From: Pseudomonas syringae pv. cilantro
Lineage (GTDB): Bacteria > Pseudomonadota > Gammaproteobacteria > Pseudomonadales > Pseudomonadaceae
Assembly: GCF_001293775.1 (NCBI RefSeq)
Contig: NZ_LGLN01000071.1
Span: forward strand, 38,176 to 84,376
DNA length: 46,201 bases
Direction of reading: 5' to 3'
Part shown: positions 7,847 through 16,872 of the stretch, piece by piece
How the letters are laid out: every line of letters starts with the position of its first letter
How positions within the stretch are numbered: the stretch's first letter is position 1
Program-made: the position numbers and the translations under genes
Notes under the pieces: model-generated
The model's database searches: none
What the model saw: only the letters and a program-made list of their open reading frames with translations
Told to the model about the DNA's origin: nothing

Positions 7847-8929
7847 ATGAACAAACAGATTCTGATTCTCCCGGGTGATGGTATTGGTCCGGAAATCATG
7901 ACCGAAGCGGTCAAGGTGCTGGAGCTGGCCAACGAGAAGTATCAACTGGGTTTTGAATTGACCCACGACGTGATCGGCGGTGCGGCCATCGACAAGCACG
8001 GCGTGCCGCTGGCCGATGAAACTCTGGATCGTGCCCGTGCAGCCGATGCGGTGCTGCTCGGCGCGGTGGGCGGCCCGAAATGGGACACCATCGAGCGTGA
8101 CATCCGGCCTGAGCGCGGCCTGCTGAAAATCCGTTCGCAACTGGGCCTGTTCGGCAATCTGCGTCCGGCGATCCTTTATCCGCAACTGGCTGATGCATCG
8201 AGCCTCAAGCCGGAAATCGTTGCCGGTCTGGATATCCTGATCGTCCGTGAGCTGACCGGCGGCATCTACTTCGGCGCGCCACGCGGCACTCGCGTGCTGG
8301 ATAATGGCGAGCGCCAGGCTTACGACACACTGCCGTACAGCGAAAGCGAGATCCGCCGCATTGCCAAAGTCGGTTTCGACATGGCGATGGTGCGTGGCAA
8401 AAAGCTGTGTTCGGTGGACAAGGCCAACGTGTTGGCGTCCAGCCAGCTGTGGCGCGAAATCGTCGAGCAGGTGGCCAAGGAGTACCCTGAAGTCGAACTG
8501 AGCCATATGTACGTCGATAACGCCGCCATGCAACTGGTGCGTGCGCCCAAACAGTTCGATGTGATCGTCACGGATAACCTGTTCGGCGACATTCTGTCCG
8601 ATCAGGCGTCGATGCTCACCGGCTCCATCGGCATGCTGCCATCGGCGTCGCTGGATACTGCCAACAAGGGCATGTATGAGCCTTGCCACGGCTCGGCACC
8701 CGACATCGCCGGTAAAGGCATCGCCAACCCGCTGGCGACCATTCTGTCGGTGTCGATGATGCTGCGTTACAGCTTCAATCTGACCGACGCCGCAGACGCC
8801 ATCGAAAAAGCGGTCAGCCTTGTGCTGGATCGGGGGCTGCGCACCGGCGACATCTGGTCCGAGGGTAAAGTCAAAGTCGGTACCCGGGAAATGGGCGACG
8901 CTGTAGTCGCCGCGCTGCGGAATCTGTAA
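7847..8929 (+). CDS. leuB: 3-Isopropylmalate dehydrogenase
   Basis: LeuB oxidises and decarboxylates 3-isopropylmalate with NAD+ to 2-oxoisocaproate, the third leucine-specific step. The 360-residue protein begins [18 protein letters not shown], has the substrate-binding [22 protein letters not shown], the NAD/Mg segment [20 protein letters not shown] and the adenosine-binding [18 protein letters not shown]. The ATG at 7847 has TGAGGA upstream; the frame is open from 7811 without family similarity. The gap to asd holds a GC-rich hairpin with a T-run. Confidence 0.97.
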   Translation: MNKQILILPGDGIGPEIMTEAVKVLELANEKYQLGFELTHDVIGGAAIDKHGVPLADETLDRARAADAVLLGAVGGPKWDTIERDIRPERGLLKIRSQLGLFGNLRPAILYPQLADASSLKPEIVAGLDILIVRELTGGIYFGAPRGTRVLDNGERQAYDTLPYSESEIRRIAKVGFDMAMVRGKKLCSVDKANVLASSQLWREIVEQVAKEYPEVELSHMYVDNAAMQLVRAPKQFDVIVTDNLFGDILSDQASMLTGSIGMLPSASLDTANKGMYEPCHGSAPDIAGKGIANPLATILSVSMMLRYSFNLTDAADAIEKAVSLVLDRGLRTGDIWSEGKVKVGTREMGDAVVAALRNL

Positions 8930-8939
8930 TCTCTCTGGC

Positions 8940-8984
8940 CCGCCGCCTGCTGCTGATGCGCAGAGCGGCGGTCCCACTTTTTTT
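8940..8984 (+). terminator. Hairpin with T-run between leuB and asd
   Basis: CCGCCGC (8940-8946) pairs with GCGGCGG (8965-8971); the loop adds CTGC/GCAG. Seven T begin at 8978, six bases after the stem, which is further than usual. It may terminate leuB transcripts, or reduce flow into asd, for which no separate clear promoter is seen. Confidence 0.5.
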
Positions 8985-8999
8985 CAAGGTGTAGTTGCG

Positions 9000-10112
9000 A
9001 TGAAACGTGTAGGTCTGATCGGTTGGCGTGGCATGGTCGGTTCCGTGCTCATGCAGCGGATGCGGGAAGAGCAGGACTTCGATCTCATTGAGCCGGTGTT
9101 CTTCACTACCTCCAATGTCGGTGGCCAGGCGCCTTCGGTGGGCAAGGACGTTGCCCCGCTGAAAGATGCCTACAGCATTGACGAGCTGAAAACCCTGGAC
9201 GTGGTGCTGACCTGTCAGGGCGGCGACTACACCAACGAAGTATTCCCCAAGCTGCGCGAAGCCGGCTGGCAGGGCTACTGGATCGACGCGGCCTCCAGCC
9301 TGCGCATGCAGGATGACGCCGTTATCGTGCTCGACCCGGTCAACCGCAAGGTCATCGACCAGCAACTGGACGCGGGCACCAAGAACTACATCGGCGGTAA
9401 CTGCACGGTCAGCCTGATGCTGATGGGCCTGGGCGGTCTGTTCGATGCCGGTCTGGTCGAATGGATGAACGTCATGACCTATCAGGCGGCCTCCGGTGCC
9501 GGCGCGCAGAACATGCGTGAACTGATCAAGCAAATGGGCGCGGTGCATGCGTCTGTAGCGGATGAACTGGCCAACCCGGCCAGCGCCATTCTGGATATCG
9601 ACCGCAAGGTGGCAGAAGCCATGCGCAGCGAATCGTTCCCGACCGAGAACTTCGGCGTGCCGCTGGCCGGCAGCCTGATCCCGTGGATCGACAAAGCTTT
9701 GCCGAATGGCCAGAGCCGCGAAGAGTGGAAAGGGCAGGCTGAAACCAACAAGATTCTCGGTCGCTTCAAGAGCCCGATCCCGGTCGACGGCATCTGCGTG
9801 CGCATCGGCGCCATGCGCTGCCACAGCCAGGCGCTGACCATCAAGCTGAACAAGGATGTGCCGATTGCGGACATCGAAGGCTTGATCAGCCAGCACAACC
9901 CGTGGGTCAAGCTGGTGCCGAACACCCGCGAAGCCAGCGCGCAAGAACTGAGCCCGACCGCTGTGACCGGCACCATGAGTGTGCCGGTGGGGCGTCTGCG
10001 CAAGCTGAACATGGGTTCGCAGTATTTGGGCGCTTTCACCGTCGGTGACCAGCTGTTGTGGGGCGCGGCTGAACCACTGCGGCGCATGCTGAGGATCCTG
10101 CTGGAGCGTTGA
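9000..10112 (+). CDS. asd: Aspartate-semialdehyde dehydrogenase
   Basis: Asd reduces aspartyl phosphate with NADPH to aspartate semialdehyde, the branch point for lysine, diaminopimelate, threonine and methionine. The 370-residue protein has the N-terminal nucleotide-binding motif [18 protein letters not shown], the catalytic cysteine C135 in [10 protein letters not shown], and [16 protein letters not shown] with the conserved His/Arg of the active site. It is of the gamma-proteobacterial type. AAGGTG precedes the ATG. A strong terminator follows. In P. aeruginosa, as recalled, asd is followed by an asd paralogue and fimV; here a dgo cluster follows instead. Confidence 0.97.
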   Translation: MKRVGLIGWRGMVGSVLMQRMREEQDFDLIEPVFFTTSNVGGQAPSVGKDVAPLKDAYSIDELKTLDVVLTCQGGDYTNEVFPKLREAGWQGYWIDAASSLRMQDDAVIVLDPVNRKVIDQQLDAGTKNYIGGNCTVSLMLMGLGGLFDAGLVEWMNVMTYQAASGAGAQNMRELIKQMGAVHASVADELANPASAILDIDRKVAEAMRSESFPTENFGVPLAGSLIPWIDKALPNGQSREEWKGQAETNKILGRFKSPIPVDGICVRIGAMRCHSQALTIKLNKDVPIADIEGLISQHNPWVKLVPNTREASAQELSPTAVTGTMSVPVGRLRKLNMGSQYLGAFTVGDQLLWGAAEPLRRMLRILLER

Positions 10113-10129
10113 GGCTTCGGTTTTACACC

Positions 10130-10162
10130 AAACCCGCTGTCCGAAAGGGCCGCGGGTTTTTT
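10130..10162 (+). terminator. Terminator after asd
   Basis: AAACCCGC (10130-10137) pairs with GCGGGTTT (10152-10159), and the T-run continues to 10162. The loop is 14 bases. Confidence 0.85.
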
Positions 10163-10180
10163 AATGCTTCGCTACTTTTG

Positions 10181-10239
10181 TCCCGATATATGGGATATAA
10201 ATTTACATATTGAGATAATTGTGACAACAGGTTTATAGT
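10181..10239 (+). promoter_or_regulatory. dgoK promoter with candidate operator
   Basis: TTGAGA at 10210-10215 and TATAGT at 10234-10239 (18-bp spacer) form a good sigma-70 promoter about 40 bp before dgoK. Just upstream, TCCC-GATATAT-GGGA at 10181-10195 is a 15-bp palindrome, about the size of an IclR-family operator. It would lie near -53 to -67. The IclR-type gene at the end of the cluster is the obvious candidate to bind here (inference). Confidence 0.5.
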
Positions 10240-10278
10240 CGTCCTGCACTCACTTCCAATAAAACAACAGGTGACGCA

Positions 10279-11283
10279 ATGCAGGCGCAATTGATCGCAC
10301 TCGACTGGGGGACCACCTCCCTTCGTGCTTATCGACTTGGCGAACATGGCCAGGTGCTGGAACAGCGCGCGCTGAGCGCGGGCATCATGCAGCTGCCAAC
10401 CACGCCGCGCCTGATTTCCGGGCAACTGTGCAGCGATGGCTTTGAACTGGCGTTCGATCAGGCCTGCGGCGACTGGCTTGACGCCGAGCCGGGCTTACCG
10501 GTGATTGCCTGCGGCATGGTCGGCAGCGCGCAGGGCTGGCGTGAGGCGGCGTATCAGGAAACCCCGGCAAGCGTCAACGAGCTGAGCATGGCGCTGCAAA
10601 CGGTGCGCAGCCAGAGTGGCGTGACCGTGCATATCATTCCGGGCGTGCTGCAACGCGCGACCCTGCCCAACGTCATGCGTGGCGAAGAAACCCAGGTGCT
10701 TGGCGTGCTGGCCGGGCTCGACGCCCAGGTCGACGGTCAGCCGCTGCTCATCGGGCTGCCGGGCAGCCATTCGAAATGGGTGCAAGTGACCCACGGGCGC
10801 ATCGTTCATTTCGATACCTTCATGACCGGCGAGGTCTACGCCGCCCTGTGTGCGCACACCCTTCTTGGGCGCACCATGCAGCCCGCCGATGCGTTCGATG
10901 ATCAGGCGTTCGATCGCGGCTTGTCGATTGCCCTGTCTGATGCGGGTGCCGCCGGACCGCTTTCCACCATATTCAGCACCCGAACGCTCGGCCTGACCGG
11001 GCAACTGGGGGCCAGCGCGCAGCCTGACTACCTTTCAGGCCTGTTGATCGGCCATGAACTGGGCAGCATTGCCAGGCTGCATCTGCACACCTATGAACAC
11101 TTGCCTGCGGTGATCCTCATCGGCAGCGAAGCGCTGTGCGCGCGTTACCAGCGCGGGCTGGCGGTCTGTGGCTTTCCCAAGGTGACCCTGGCCGAACAGG
11201 CCACCGAGCGCGGCCTGTGGCAGGTAGCGGTTCAGGCGGGCCTGATTGCGCGCCGGTCATCCCAACACATTCGAGAGGTTTGA
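10279..11283 (+). CDS. dgoK: 2-Dehydro-3-deoxygalactonokinase
   Basis: DgoK phosphorylates 2-dehydro-3-deoxy-D-galactonate (KDGal) with ATP at O6, step two of the DeLey-Doudoroff galactonate pathway. The 334-residue protein starts with the phosphate loop LIALDWGTTSLRAYRL and contains VIACGMVGSAQGWREAAY, RGEETQVLGVL and LIGLPGSHSKWVQV, all typical of the family. It is first in the cluster, with dgoA starting one base after its stop, so the two are one transcript. The ATG follows CAGGTGACGC. Confidence 0.95.
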   Translation: MQAQLIALDWGTTSLRAYRLGEHGQVLEQRALSAGIMQLPTTPRLISGQLCSDGFELAFDQACGDWLDAEPGLPVIACGMVGSAQGWREAAYQETPASVNELSMALQTVRSQSGVTVHIIPGVLQRATLPNVMRGEETQVLGVLAGLDAQVDGQPLLIGLPGSHSKWVQVTHGRIVHFDTFMTGEVYAALCAHTLLGRTMQPADAFDDQAFDRGLSIALSDAGAAGPLSTIFSTRTLGLTGQLGASAQPDYLSGLLIGHELGSIARLHLHTYEHLPAVILIGSEALCARYQRGLAVCGFPKVTLAEQATERGLWQVAVQAGLIARRSSQHIREV

Positions 11284-11284
11284 C

Positions 11285-11920
11285 ATGCTCAAGCAAGCAT
11301 TGAAGGAAAACGGTCTGGTCGCGATTCTGCGCGGCCTGCGCCCCGAAGAAGCACCGGCGATGGGCGACGTGTTGTACGAAGCCGGTTTTCGGGTCATCGA
11401 AGTGCCGCTCAATTCTCCGCAGCCGTTCGACAGCATCCGTCTGCTGCGTCAGCAATTGCCTGCCGATTGCCTGATCGGCGCGGGCACGGTGCTGACCCCG
11501 GAGCAGGTGGCGCAGGTCAAGGATGCCGGTGGTCAGGTTATCGTCATGCCGCACAGCGATGCAAAAGTGCTGCGCGCCGCCAAGGCTGCCGGGCTATTCC
11601 TGTCGCCGGGCGTGGCGACGCCTACCGAGGCGTTTGCCGCGCTGGCTGAAGGGGCGGATGTGCTCAAGTTGTTTCCGGCCGAGCAAATGTCGCCCGCGGT
11701 GGTCAAGGCGTGGTTGGCGGTGCTGCCGAAAGGCACGATTCTGCTGCCGGTCGGGGGTATTTCGCCGGACAACATGAAGGTGTTCCTCGATGCGGGCGTG
11801 AAAGGCTTCGGCCTGGGCTCCGGGCTGTTCAAACCGGGCATGAGCACTGCCGACGTCGCCGAGCGGGCCAAGGCGTATGTGGCGGCCTGGAAGCTACATA
11901 CCGCTGCGCTTGCAGACTGA
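11285..11920 (+). CDS. dgoA: 2-Dehydro-3-deoxy-6-phosphogalactonate aldolase
   Basis: DgoA splits KDPGal into pyruvate and glyceraldehyde 3-phosphate. It is a 211-residue class I aldolase of the KDPG/KHG family: [35 protein letters not shown] near the start holds the catalytic Glu, and the Schiff-base lysine is in [10 protein letters not shown] near residue 125. [23 protein letters not shown] forms the phosphate site. The start at 11285 follows GAGAGGTT; the frame also runs 13 codons upstream inside dgoK, without family similarity. The neighbours support galactonate over gluconate as substrate. Confidence 0.95.
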   Translation: MLKQALKENGLVAILRGLRPEEAPAMGDVLYEAGFRVIEVPLNSPQPFDSIRLLRQQLPADCLIGAGTVLTPEQVAQVKDAGGQVIVMPHSDAKVLRAAKAAGLFLSPGVATPTEAFAALAEGADVLKLFPAEQMSPAVVKAWLAVLPKGTILLPVGGISPDNMKVFLDAGVKGFGLGSGLFKPGMSTADVAERAKAYVAAWKLHTAALAD

Positions 11921-11990
11921 CCGGCACGGGCAGGTATTACCGTTCGATGGCCGCTATCCAATAAGAGAATCAACAAGAGAAACCGCACCC

Positions 11991-13139
11991 ATGAAAATCA
12001 CCAAACTCACCACGTTCATCGTTCCGCCGCGCTGGTGCTTCCTCAAGGTCGAGACTGACGAGGGCGTTGTCGGCTGGGGCGAGCCGGTGGTCGAAGGCCG
12101 CGCACACACCGTGGCCGCTGCCGTGGAAGAACTGTCCGATTACCTGATCGGCAAGGACCCGCGCAATATTGAAGATATCTGGACCGTGCTGTATCGCGGC
12201 GGCTTCTACCGCGGCGGCGCGATCCACATGAGCGCACTGGCTGGCATCGATCAGGCGTTGTGGGACATCAAGGGCAAGGCGCTGGGTGTTTCGGTGAGTG
12301 ATCTGCTGGGTGGTCAGGTTCGGGACAAGATTCGTGTGTACTCGTGGATCGGCGGTGACCGTCCTGCCGACACGGCGCGGGCGGCCAAAGAAGCCGTCGA
12401 GCGCGGTTTTACCGCGGTGAAAATGAACGGCACCGAGGAACTGCAATTTCTCGATACCTTTGACAAGGTCGATCTTGCGCTGGCCAACGTCGCTGCCGTG
12501 CGTGATGCGGTGGGACCGAATGTCGGCATTGGCGTGGATTTCCACGGCCGTGTTCACAAGCCGATGGCCAAGGTGTTGATGAAGGAACTGGACGCCTACA
12601 AGCTGATGTTCATCGAAGAACCAGTGCTCAGCGAAAACTACGAGGCGCTGAAAGAGCTGGCACCGCTGACCAGCACGCCGATTGCCTTGGGCGAACGGCT
12701 GTTCTCGCGCTGGGACTTCAAGCGCGTGTTGAGCGAAGGCTACGTCGACATCATCCAGCCGGACGCCTCGCACGCCGGCGGCATCACCGAAACCCGCAAG
12801 ATCGCCAACATGGCCGAAGCCTACGACGTTGCACTGGCACTGCATTGCCCGCTGGGGCCTATCGCGCTGGCGGCGTGCCTGCAACTGGACGCGGTTTGCT
12901 ACAACGCCTTCATCCAGGAGCAGAGCCTGGGTATCCATTACAACGAAAGCAACGACCTGCTCGATTACGTCAAGCACCCGGAAGTCTTCGACTACGACAA
13001 AGGCATGGTCAAGATCCCCAACGGCCCCGGCCTGGGCATCGAGATCAACGAAGAGTACGTCATCGAACGCGCCGCCATCGGCCACCGCTGGCGCAACCCG
13101 ATCTGGCGTCATGCGGATGGCAGTTTTGCGGAGTGGTAG
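11991..13139 (+). CDS. dgoD: D-galactonate dehydratase
   Basis: DgoD dehydrates D-galactonate to 2-dehydro-3-deoxygalactonate, the first catabolic step. At 382 residues it equals the E. coli enzyme and is a mandelate-racemase-type enolase superfamily member. The Mg ligands are in GIGVDFHGR (Asp), MFIEEPV (Glu) and [13 protein letters not shown] (Glu); the C-terminal catalytic His is in [17 protein letters not shown]. The start at 11991 gives the conserved [25 protein letters not shown]; the open frame back to 11877 overlaps dgoA and is not used. The spacer after dgoA is 70 bases without terminator. Confidence 0.96.
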   Translation: MKITKLTTFIVPPRWCFLKVETDEGVVGWGEPVVEGRAHTVAAAVEELSDYLIGKDPRNIEDIWTVLYRGGFYRGGAIHMSALAGIDQALWDIKGKALGVSVSDLLGGQVRDKIRVYSWIGGDRPADTARAAKEAVERGFTAVKMNGTEELQFLDTFDKVDLALANVAAVRDAVGPNVGIGVDFHGRVHKPMAKVLMKELDAYKLMFIEEPVLSENYEALKELAPLTSTPIALGERLFSRWDFKRVLSEGYVDIIQPDASHAGGITETRKIANMAEAYDVALALHCPLGPIALAACLQLDAVCYNAFIQEQSLGIHYNESNDLLDYVKHPEVFDYDKGMVKIPNGPGLGIEINEEYVIERAAIGHRWRNPIWRHADGSFAEW

Positions 13140-13211
13140 AGCGATCCCACTACTGTGCACATGCTCTGCGCTAAGCGTTCTATACAAGTCCGCTTTTGAT
13201 TCTGGCCGAAG

Positions 13212-13336
13212 GCCGTGGGCGAACTTGTTCGCGAAAGGGTCGGTGCATTCCCCGAAAAACGCATCGGCTGAACTACCGTCTTCGCGAACAAGCGAAGCGT
13301 CGCCCGGTTCGCTCCCACGCCCTTCGGGCAGAAGCC
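13212..13336 (-). repeat. Composite extragenic repeat, copy 2
   Basis: On the minus strand this reads GGCTTCTGCCCGAAGGG, then TTGTTCGCGAAGAC, then TTCGCGAACAAGTTCGC, the same blocks and order as 102-232. It occupies much of the 292-base gap between dgoD and the transporter. A further REP-like fragment (GCGCGGAGCGTGGGAGCGA) lies near 13376-13393. No terminator with a clean T-run is seen, so the transporter may still be co-transcribed with dgoKAD or use a promoter near TATATA at about 13402. Confidence 0.65.
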
Positions 13337-13431
13337 AATCTATGGGCTTCTCAGGACTTGTGTAGAGTACTGAGCGCGGAGCGTGGGAGCGAGAGCTCGT
13401 TGTATATAAATCCAACAAGAGGCTACATTCC

Positions 13432-14742
13432 ATGCGCACTCGAACTCTGGAGGGTGCGGCATCCCTGGTGACGCCGTCCCGCAAACGTTTCTTTATCATG
13501 GTGTTGCTGTTCATCACCGTGGTGATCAATTACCTGGACCGCAGCAACCTGTCCATCGCCGCCCCTGCACTGACCGCCGAACTGGGGCTTGATACAGTGC
13601 ACGTCGGGCTGATCTTCTCGGCGTTCGGCTGGACTTACGCTGCCATGCAATTGCCCGGTGGCTGGCTGGTGGACCGGGTGCCGCCGCGCCTCCTTTACAC
13701 CGCTGCGCTGCTGCTCTGGTCCCTCGCGACCATCATGCTCGGCTTTGCCGCCAGCTTCATCGCGCTGTTCGTGCTGCGCATGGCCGTCGGCGCGCTGGAG
13801 GCGCCTGCCTATCCGATCAACAGCCGCGTGGTGACCACCTGGTTTCCCGAGCGCGAGCGCGCCACGGCCATTGGCGTCTACACCTCCGGGCAGTTCGTCG
13901 GTTTGGCCTTTCTTACTCCGGTACTGGCCTGGTTGCAGGCGCATTACGGCTGGCACATGGTGTTTGTCGCAACGGGTGGCGTCGGCGTGTTGTGGGCGTT
14001 GATCTGGTACATGGTGTACCGCGAGCCGCGTGACTTCAAAGGCGTCAACCAGCAGGAGATCGACCTCATCAAAGAGGGCGGCGGGCTGGTGGATATCCAG
14101 AAGGACGCTGAAAAGCAGAAACAGGGTTTCAACTGGCTGGATCTGGGTATCGTGCTGAGCAAGCGCAAGTTGTGGGGCATCTACCTGGGGCAGTTCTGCC
14201 TGAACTCTACGCTGTGGTTCTTCCTGACCTGGTTCCCGACCTATCTGGTGAAATACCGAGGCATGGACTTCATCAAATCCGGGCTGTTGGCGTCGCTGCC
14301 GTTTCTGGCGGCCTTCGTCGGCGTGTTGTGCTCGGGGTTCTTCTCTGACTGGCTGATCCGCCGCGGCCACAGCGTAGGCTTCGCCCGCAAACTGCCGATC
14401 ATTGCCGGGCTGTTGATATCGACCTCGATCATCGGCGCCAACTTCGTCGATTCCACGCCGCTGGTCATCACCTTTCTGGCCCTGGCGTTCTTTGGCAACG
14501 GTCTGGCATCGATCACCTGGTCGCTGGTCTCTACCCTGGCCCCGGCACGCCTGCTGGGCCTGACCGGTGGCACGTTCAATTTCATCGGTAACCTGGCGGC
14601 CATCACCACGCCGATCGTGATCGGCTTTCTGGCAACGGGCGACTCGTTTGCGCCGGCCATCACCTACATCTCGGTTTTGGCCTTGTTGGGTGCGCTGTCT
14701 TACATCCTGCTGGTAGGAAAAGTCGAGCGTATCGAGCTCTGA
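13432..14742 (+). CDS. dgoT: MFS transporter, probable D-galactonate:H+ symporter
   Basis: A 436-residue inner-membrane protein of the major facilitator superfamily, anion:cation symporter type, with about 12 membrane helices and a longer cytoplasmic loop at about 205-235 (FKGVNQQEIDLIKEGGG). The first helix carries VINYLDRSNLSIAAPAL, a hallmark of hexonate/hexuronate carriers such as DgoT, GudP and ExuT; the loop after TM2 has GGWLVDRVPPR. The location between dgoD and the regulator makes D-galactonate the likely substrate, but glucarate or a related acid cannot be excluded from sequence. AGAGG lies about 9 bases before the ATG. Confidence 0.85.
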   Translation: MRTRTLEGAASLVTPSRKRFFIMVLLFITVVINYLDRSNLSIAAPALTAELGLDTVHVGLIFSAFGWTYAAMQLPGGWLVDRVPPRLLYTAALLLWSLATIMLGFAASFIALFVLRMAVGALEAPAYPINSRVVTTWFPERERATAIGVYTSGQFVGLAFLTPVLAWLQAHYGWHMVFVATGGVGVLWALIWYMVYREPRDFKGVNQQEIDLIKEGGGLVDIQKDAEKQKQGFNWLDLGIVLSKRKLWGIYLGQFCLNSTLWFFLTWFPTYLVKYRGMDFIKSGLLASLPFLAAFVGVLCSGFFSDWLIRRGHSVGFARKLPIIAGLLISTSIIGANFVDSTPLVITFLALAFFGNGLASITWSLVSTLAPARLLGLTGGTFNFIGNLAAITTPIVIGFLATGDSFAPAITYISVLALLGALSYILLVGKVERIEL

Positions 14743-14760
14743 GGTCGACGCGTGCGGACG

Positions 14761-14787
14761 CTGGCGACGATAATGTTGCCAGTTTTT
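14761..14787 (+). terminator. Terminator or attenuator between dgoT and the IclR gene
   Basis: CTGGCGAC (14761-14768), loop GATAAT, GTTGCCAG (14775-14782), then five T. It is only 31 bases before the regulator start, leaving almost no room for a promoter behind it. It may tune readthrough into the regulator gene. The palindrome could also serve as an operator. Confidence 0.6.
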
Positions 14788-14818
14788 CGATCTGAACTTT
14801 TTCTGAAGATGGCCTGTG

Positions 14819-15628
14819 ATGCAAAACGACGTACTCCCCTCTGCAACTACCACCCGCAAGGAACCGGCACCGACCGGCACCCAGACCCTGTTGCGCGGTC
14901 TGGGCGTAGTGCAGGCGGTGGCCGGCGGTGCACGGGACCTGAAAGAGATTGCCCGGCTGATCGGCACCACGCGCAGCACCACCCACCGGCTGGCCAGTTG
15001 CCTGGTCGAAGAACGTTACCTTCGCGTTGTGCCACAAGTGGGTTATCTGCTTGGGCCGAAACTGATCGAACTGGGGTTTCAGGCGCGTGAAGAAGTGCCA
15101 CTGGCCATTCTTGCGCGACCGTATCTGGATCGACTGTCCGAACTGACCGGCGATACCGTGCATCTGGCGGTTCGGGAGGGTGACGACGTGCTGTACCTGC
15201 ACAAAAACCCCGGCCGCAACGGACCGGAAATGCGCTCGCGGGTCGGGCACCGCATGCCGCTGGTGCGGACCGGGATCGGCAAGGCGTTGTTGCTGGACAG
15301 TGCGCAAGCGGAGTGGCAGCGGCTTTACGAGGTCAGCATGCCAGCCTCAGGCAGAAACCCGTTGTGGCCTGCGCATGAGCAGCAAACCTGGGAACAGCTG
15401 AAAGCGCGAAGGGAAGAGTACGTGCAGGGCGGTTATGCGTTCGATCTGGAAGACAACGAACCGTCGATCCGCTGTGTGGCAGCGCCGGTACGTGATGCCA
15501 GCAAACAGATTGTTGCCGGCATCAGTGTTGCCAGTACCGTGCCTTACATGCCGCTCGAGAAAATGGCCGAGCTGGTTCCGCTGATCAAGCTGATAGCAGC
15601 GGAACTCTCAGCCGATCTCGGCGGCTGA
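14819..15628 (+). CDS. IclR-family transcriptional regulator of the galactonate cluster
   Basis: The 269-residue protein has an N-terminal winged HTH at about 20-80 (LLRGLGVVQAVAGGARDLKEIARLIGTTRSTTHRLASCL) and a C-terminal GAF-like effector domain (RVGHRMPLVRTGIGKALL, GGYAFDLEDNEPSIRCVAAPVRD, ISVASTVPYM). These match the IclR/KdgR group. It closes the dgo cluster and probably controls it; E. coli instead uses a GntR-family DgoR. An in-frame GTG lies one codon before the chosen ATG. The stop is only 11 bases from the stop of the convergent alcohol dehydrogenase gene. Confidence 0.9.
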   Translation: MQNDVLPSATTTRKEPAPTGTQTLLRGLGVVQAVAGGARDLKEIARLIGTTRSTTHRLASCLVEERYLRVVPQVGYLLGPKLIELGFQAREEVPLAILARPYLDRLSELTGDTVHLAVREGDDVLYLHKNPGRNGPEMRSRVGHRMPLVRTGIGKALLLDSAQAEWQRLYEVSMPASGRNPLWPAHEQQTWEQLKARREEYVQGGYAFDLEDNEPSIRCVAAPVRDASKQIVAGISVASTVPYMPLEKMAELVPLIKLIAAELSADLGG

Positions 15629-15639
15629 TTCGGACCGAA

Positions 15640-16692
15640 TCAGGCTTTCAATGTAGCCATGTCGATCACGAAGCGGTATTTCACGTCGCCGGCCAGCATG
15701 CGCTCGTAGGCTTCGTTGATGTTGCGGATATCGAGCATTTCGATGTCGCAGGTAATGTCGTTTTCGGCGCAGAAATCCAGCACTTCCTGGGTTTCGGCGA
15801 TGCCGCCGATCAGCGAGCCGGCCAGCACGCGACGGCTCATCACCAAGTGTGCTGCATGGACAGGCGGCTCGATAGGCTCGATCAGACCGACCAGAATGTG
15901 CACGCCATCAAAGCGCAGCGTTTCCAGGTAGGGGTTCAGGTCGTGCTGCACCGGAATGGTGTCGAGCAGGAAGTCGAAGTGCCCGGCAGCGGCCTTCATC
16001 TGTTCGGCGTCGGTGGAGACGATTACATGGTCGGCGCCCTGACGACGTGCTTCCTGAGCCTTGGCTGCGGAGCGGGTGAACAAGGTAACTTCAGCACCCA
16101 TGGCTTTGGCGAACTTGATGCCCATGTGGCCCAGACCGCCCATGCCCAGAATACCGACCTTGTCGCCAGCCTCGACACCGTAGTGCTTGAGCGGCGAATA
16201 GGTGGTGATGCCTGCGCAAAGAATAGGCGCGGCGGCGGCCGGGTCGAGCTTCTCTGGAACGCGCACGACGAAGTGCTCGGCGACCACGATGCTGTTCGAG
16301 TAACCACCCATAGTATTGCTGCCGTCCACGCGGTCTGGCGTGGCGTAGGTCATGGTCGGGCCTTCCAGGCAATACTGCTCGAGGTCCGATTTGCAGGCCG
16401 AGCATTCGCGGCACGAGTCGACCATGCAGCCGACCCCGACCAGATCACCGACCTTGTATTGGGTGGCGTTGGCGCCGGTAGCGGTGACGCGACCGACGAT
16501 CTCGTGGCCGGGCATCAGCGGGTAAACAGCGATGCCCCATTCGTTGCGCGCCTGGTGGATGTCGGAGTGGCAAACACCACAATAGAGGATTTCGATGGCA
16601 ACGTCGTCGGCACGCGGAGCGCGACGTTCGAAGGTCATCGGGGCGAGGGGGGCGGTGGCTGACTGAGCGGCGTAACCGATAGCTGTGTACAT
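15640..16692 (-). CDS. Zinc-dependent NAD(P) alcohol dehydrogenase (YahK/CAD type)
   Basis: The 350-residue protein is a medium-chain dehydrogenase that should interconvert aldehydes and alcohols. Catalytic zinc ligands are in CGVCHSDIH and MPGHEIVGRV; the structural zinc site SCRECSACKSDLEQYC has the full CX2CX2CX7C spacing. The Rossmann motif is GILGMGGLGHMGIKFAKAMG. The sequence resembles E. coli YahK and cinnamyl alcohol dehydrogenases, which prefer NADPH and reduce many aldehydes. The ATG at 16692 has GAGG 7 bases upstream; the frame extends much further up without similarity. A divergent AraC-type gene adjoins it, which suggests control by aldehydes (inference). Confidence 0.92.
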   Translation of the reverse strand: MYTAIGYAAQSATAPLAPMTFERRAPRADDVAIEILYCGVCHSDIHQARNEWGIAVYPLMPGHEIVGRVTATGANATQYKVGDLVGVGCMVDSCRECSACKSDLEQYCLEGPTMTYATPDRVDGSNTMGGYSNSIVVAEHFVVRVPEKLDPAAAAPILCAGITTYSPLKHYGVEAGDKVGILGMGGLGHMGIKFAKAMGAEVTLFTRSAAKAQEARRQGADHVIVSTDAEQMKAAAGHFDFLLDTIPVQHDLNPYLETLRFDGVHILVGLIEPIEPPVHAAHLVMSRRVLAGSLIGGIAETQEVLDFCAENDITCDIEMLDIRNINEAYERMLAGDVKYRFVIDMATLKA

Positions 16693-16780
16693 GAATGACC
16701 TCGCAAGGTGTAACGGAATAGAGGCGAACCATTGTCCGGATTCGCGCCAGCCCCGGCTATGGTGAATCCTCCGTGTTTCA

Positions 16781-16862
16781 TGCCTATTTCTCCGGCCGGA
16801 TGATCGAGGGTCGGCTGCGAGGCTTAAATCTGCGATGATGCAGCTGTCTATTTCTCTGCCGG
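16781..16862. promoter_or_regulatory. Direct repeats between the dehydrogenase and AraC genes
   Basis: TGCCTATTTCTCCGGCCGG at 16781-16799 and TGTCTATTTCTCTGCCGG at 16845-16862 agree at 12 of the first 14 positions and again in the final CCGG. They have the same orientation and starts 64 bp apart, about six helical turns. AraC-family proteins bind asymmetric direct repeats, so these are candidate sites for the adjacent regulator. The second lies just before its start codon, which suits autoregulation. Confidence 0.45.
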
Positions 16863-16872
16863 CTCGCCTCCC

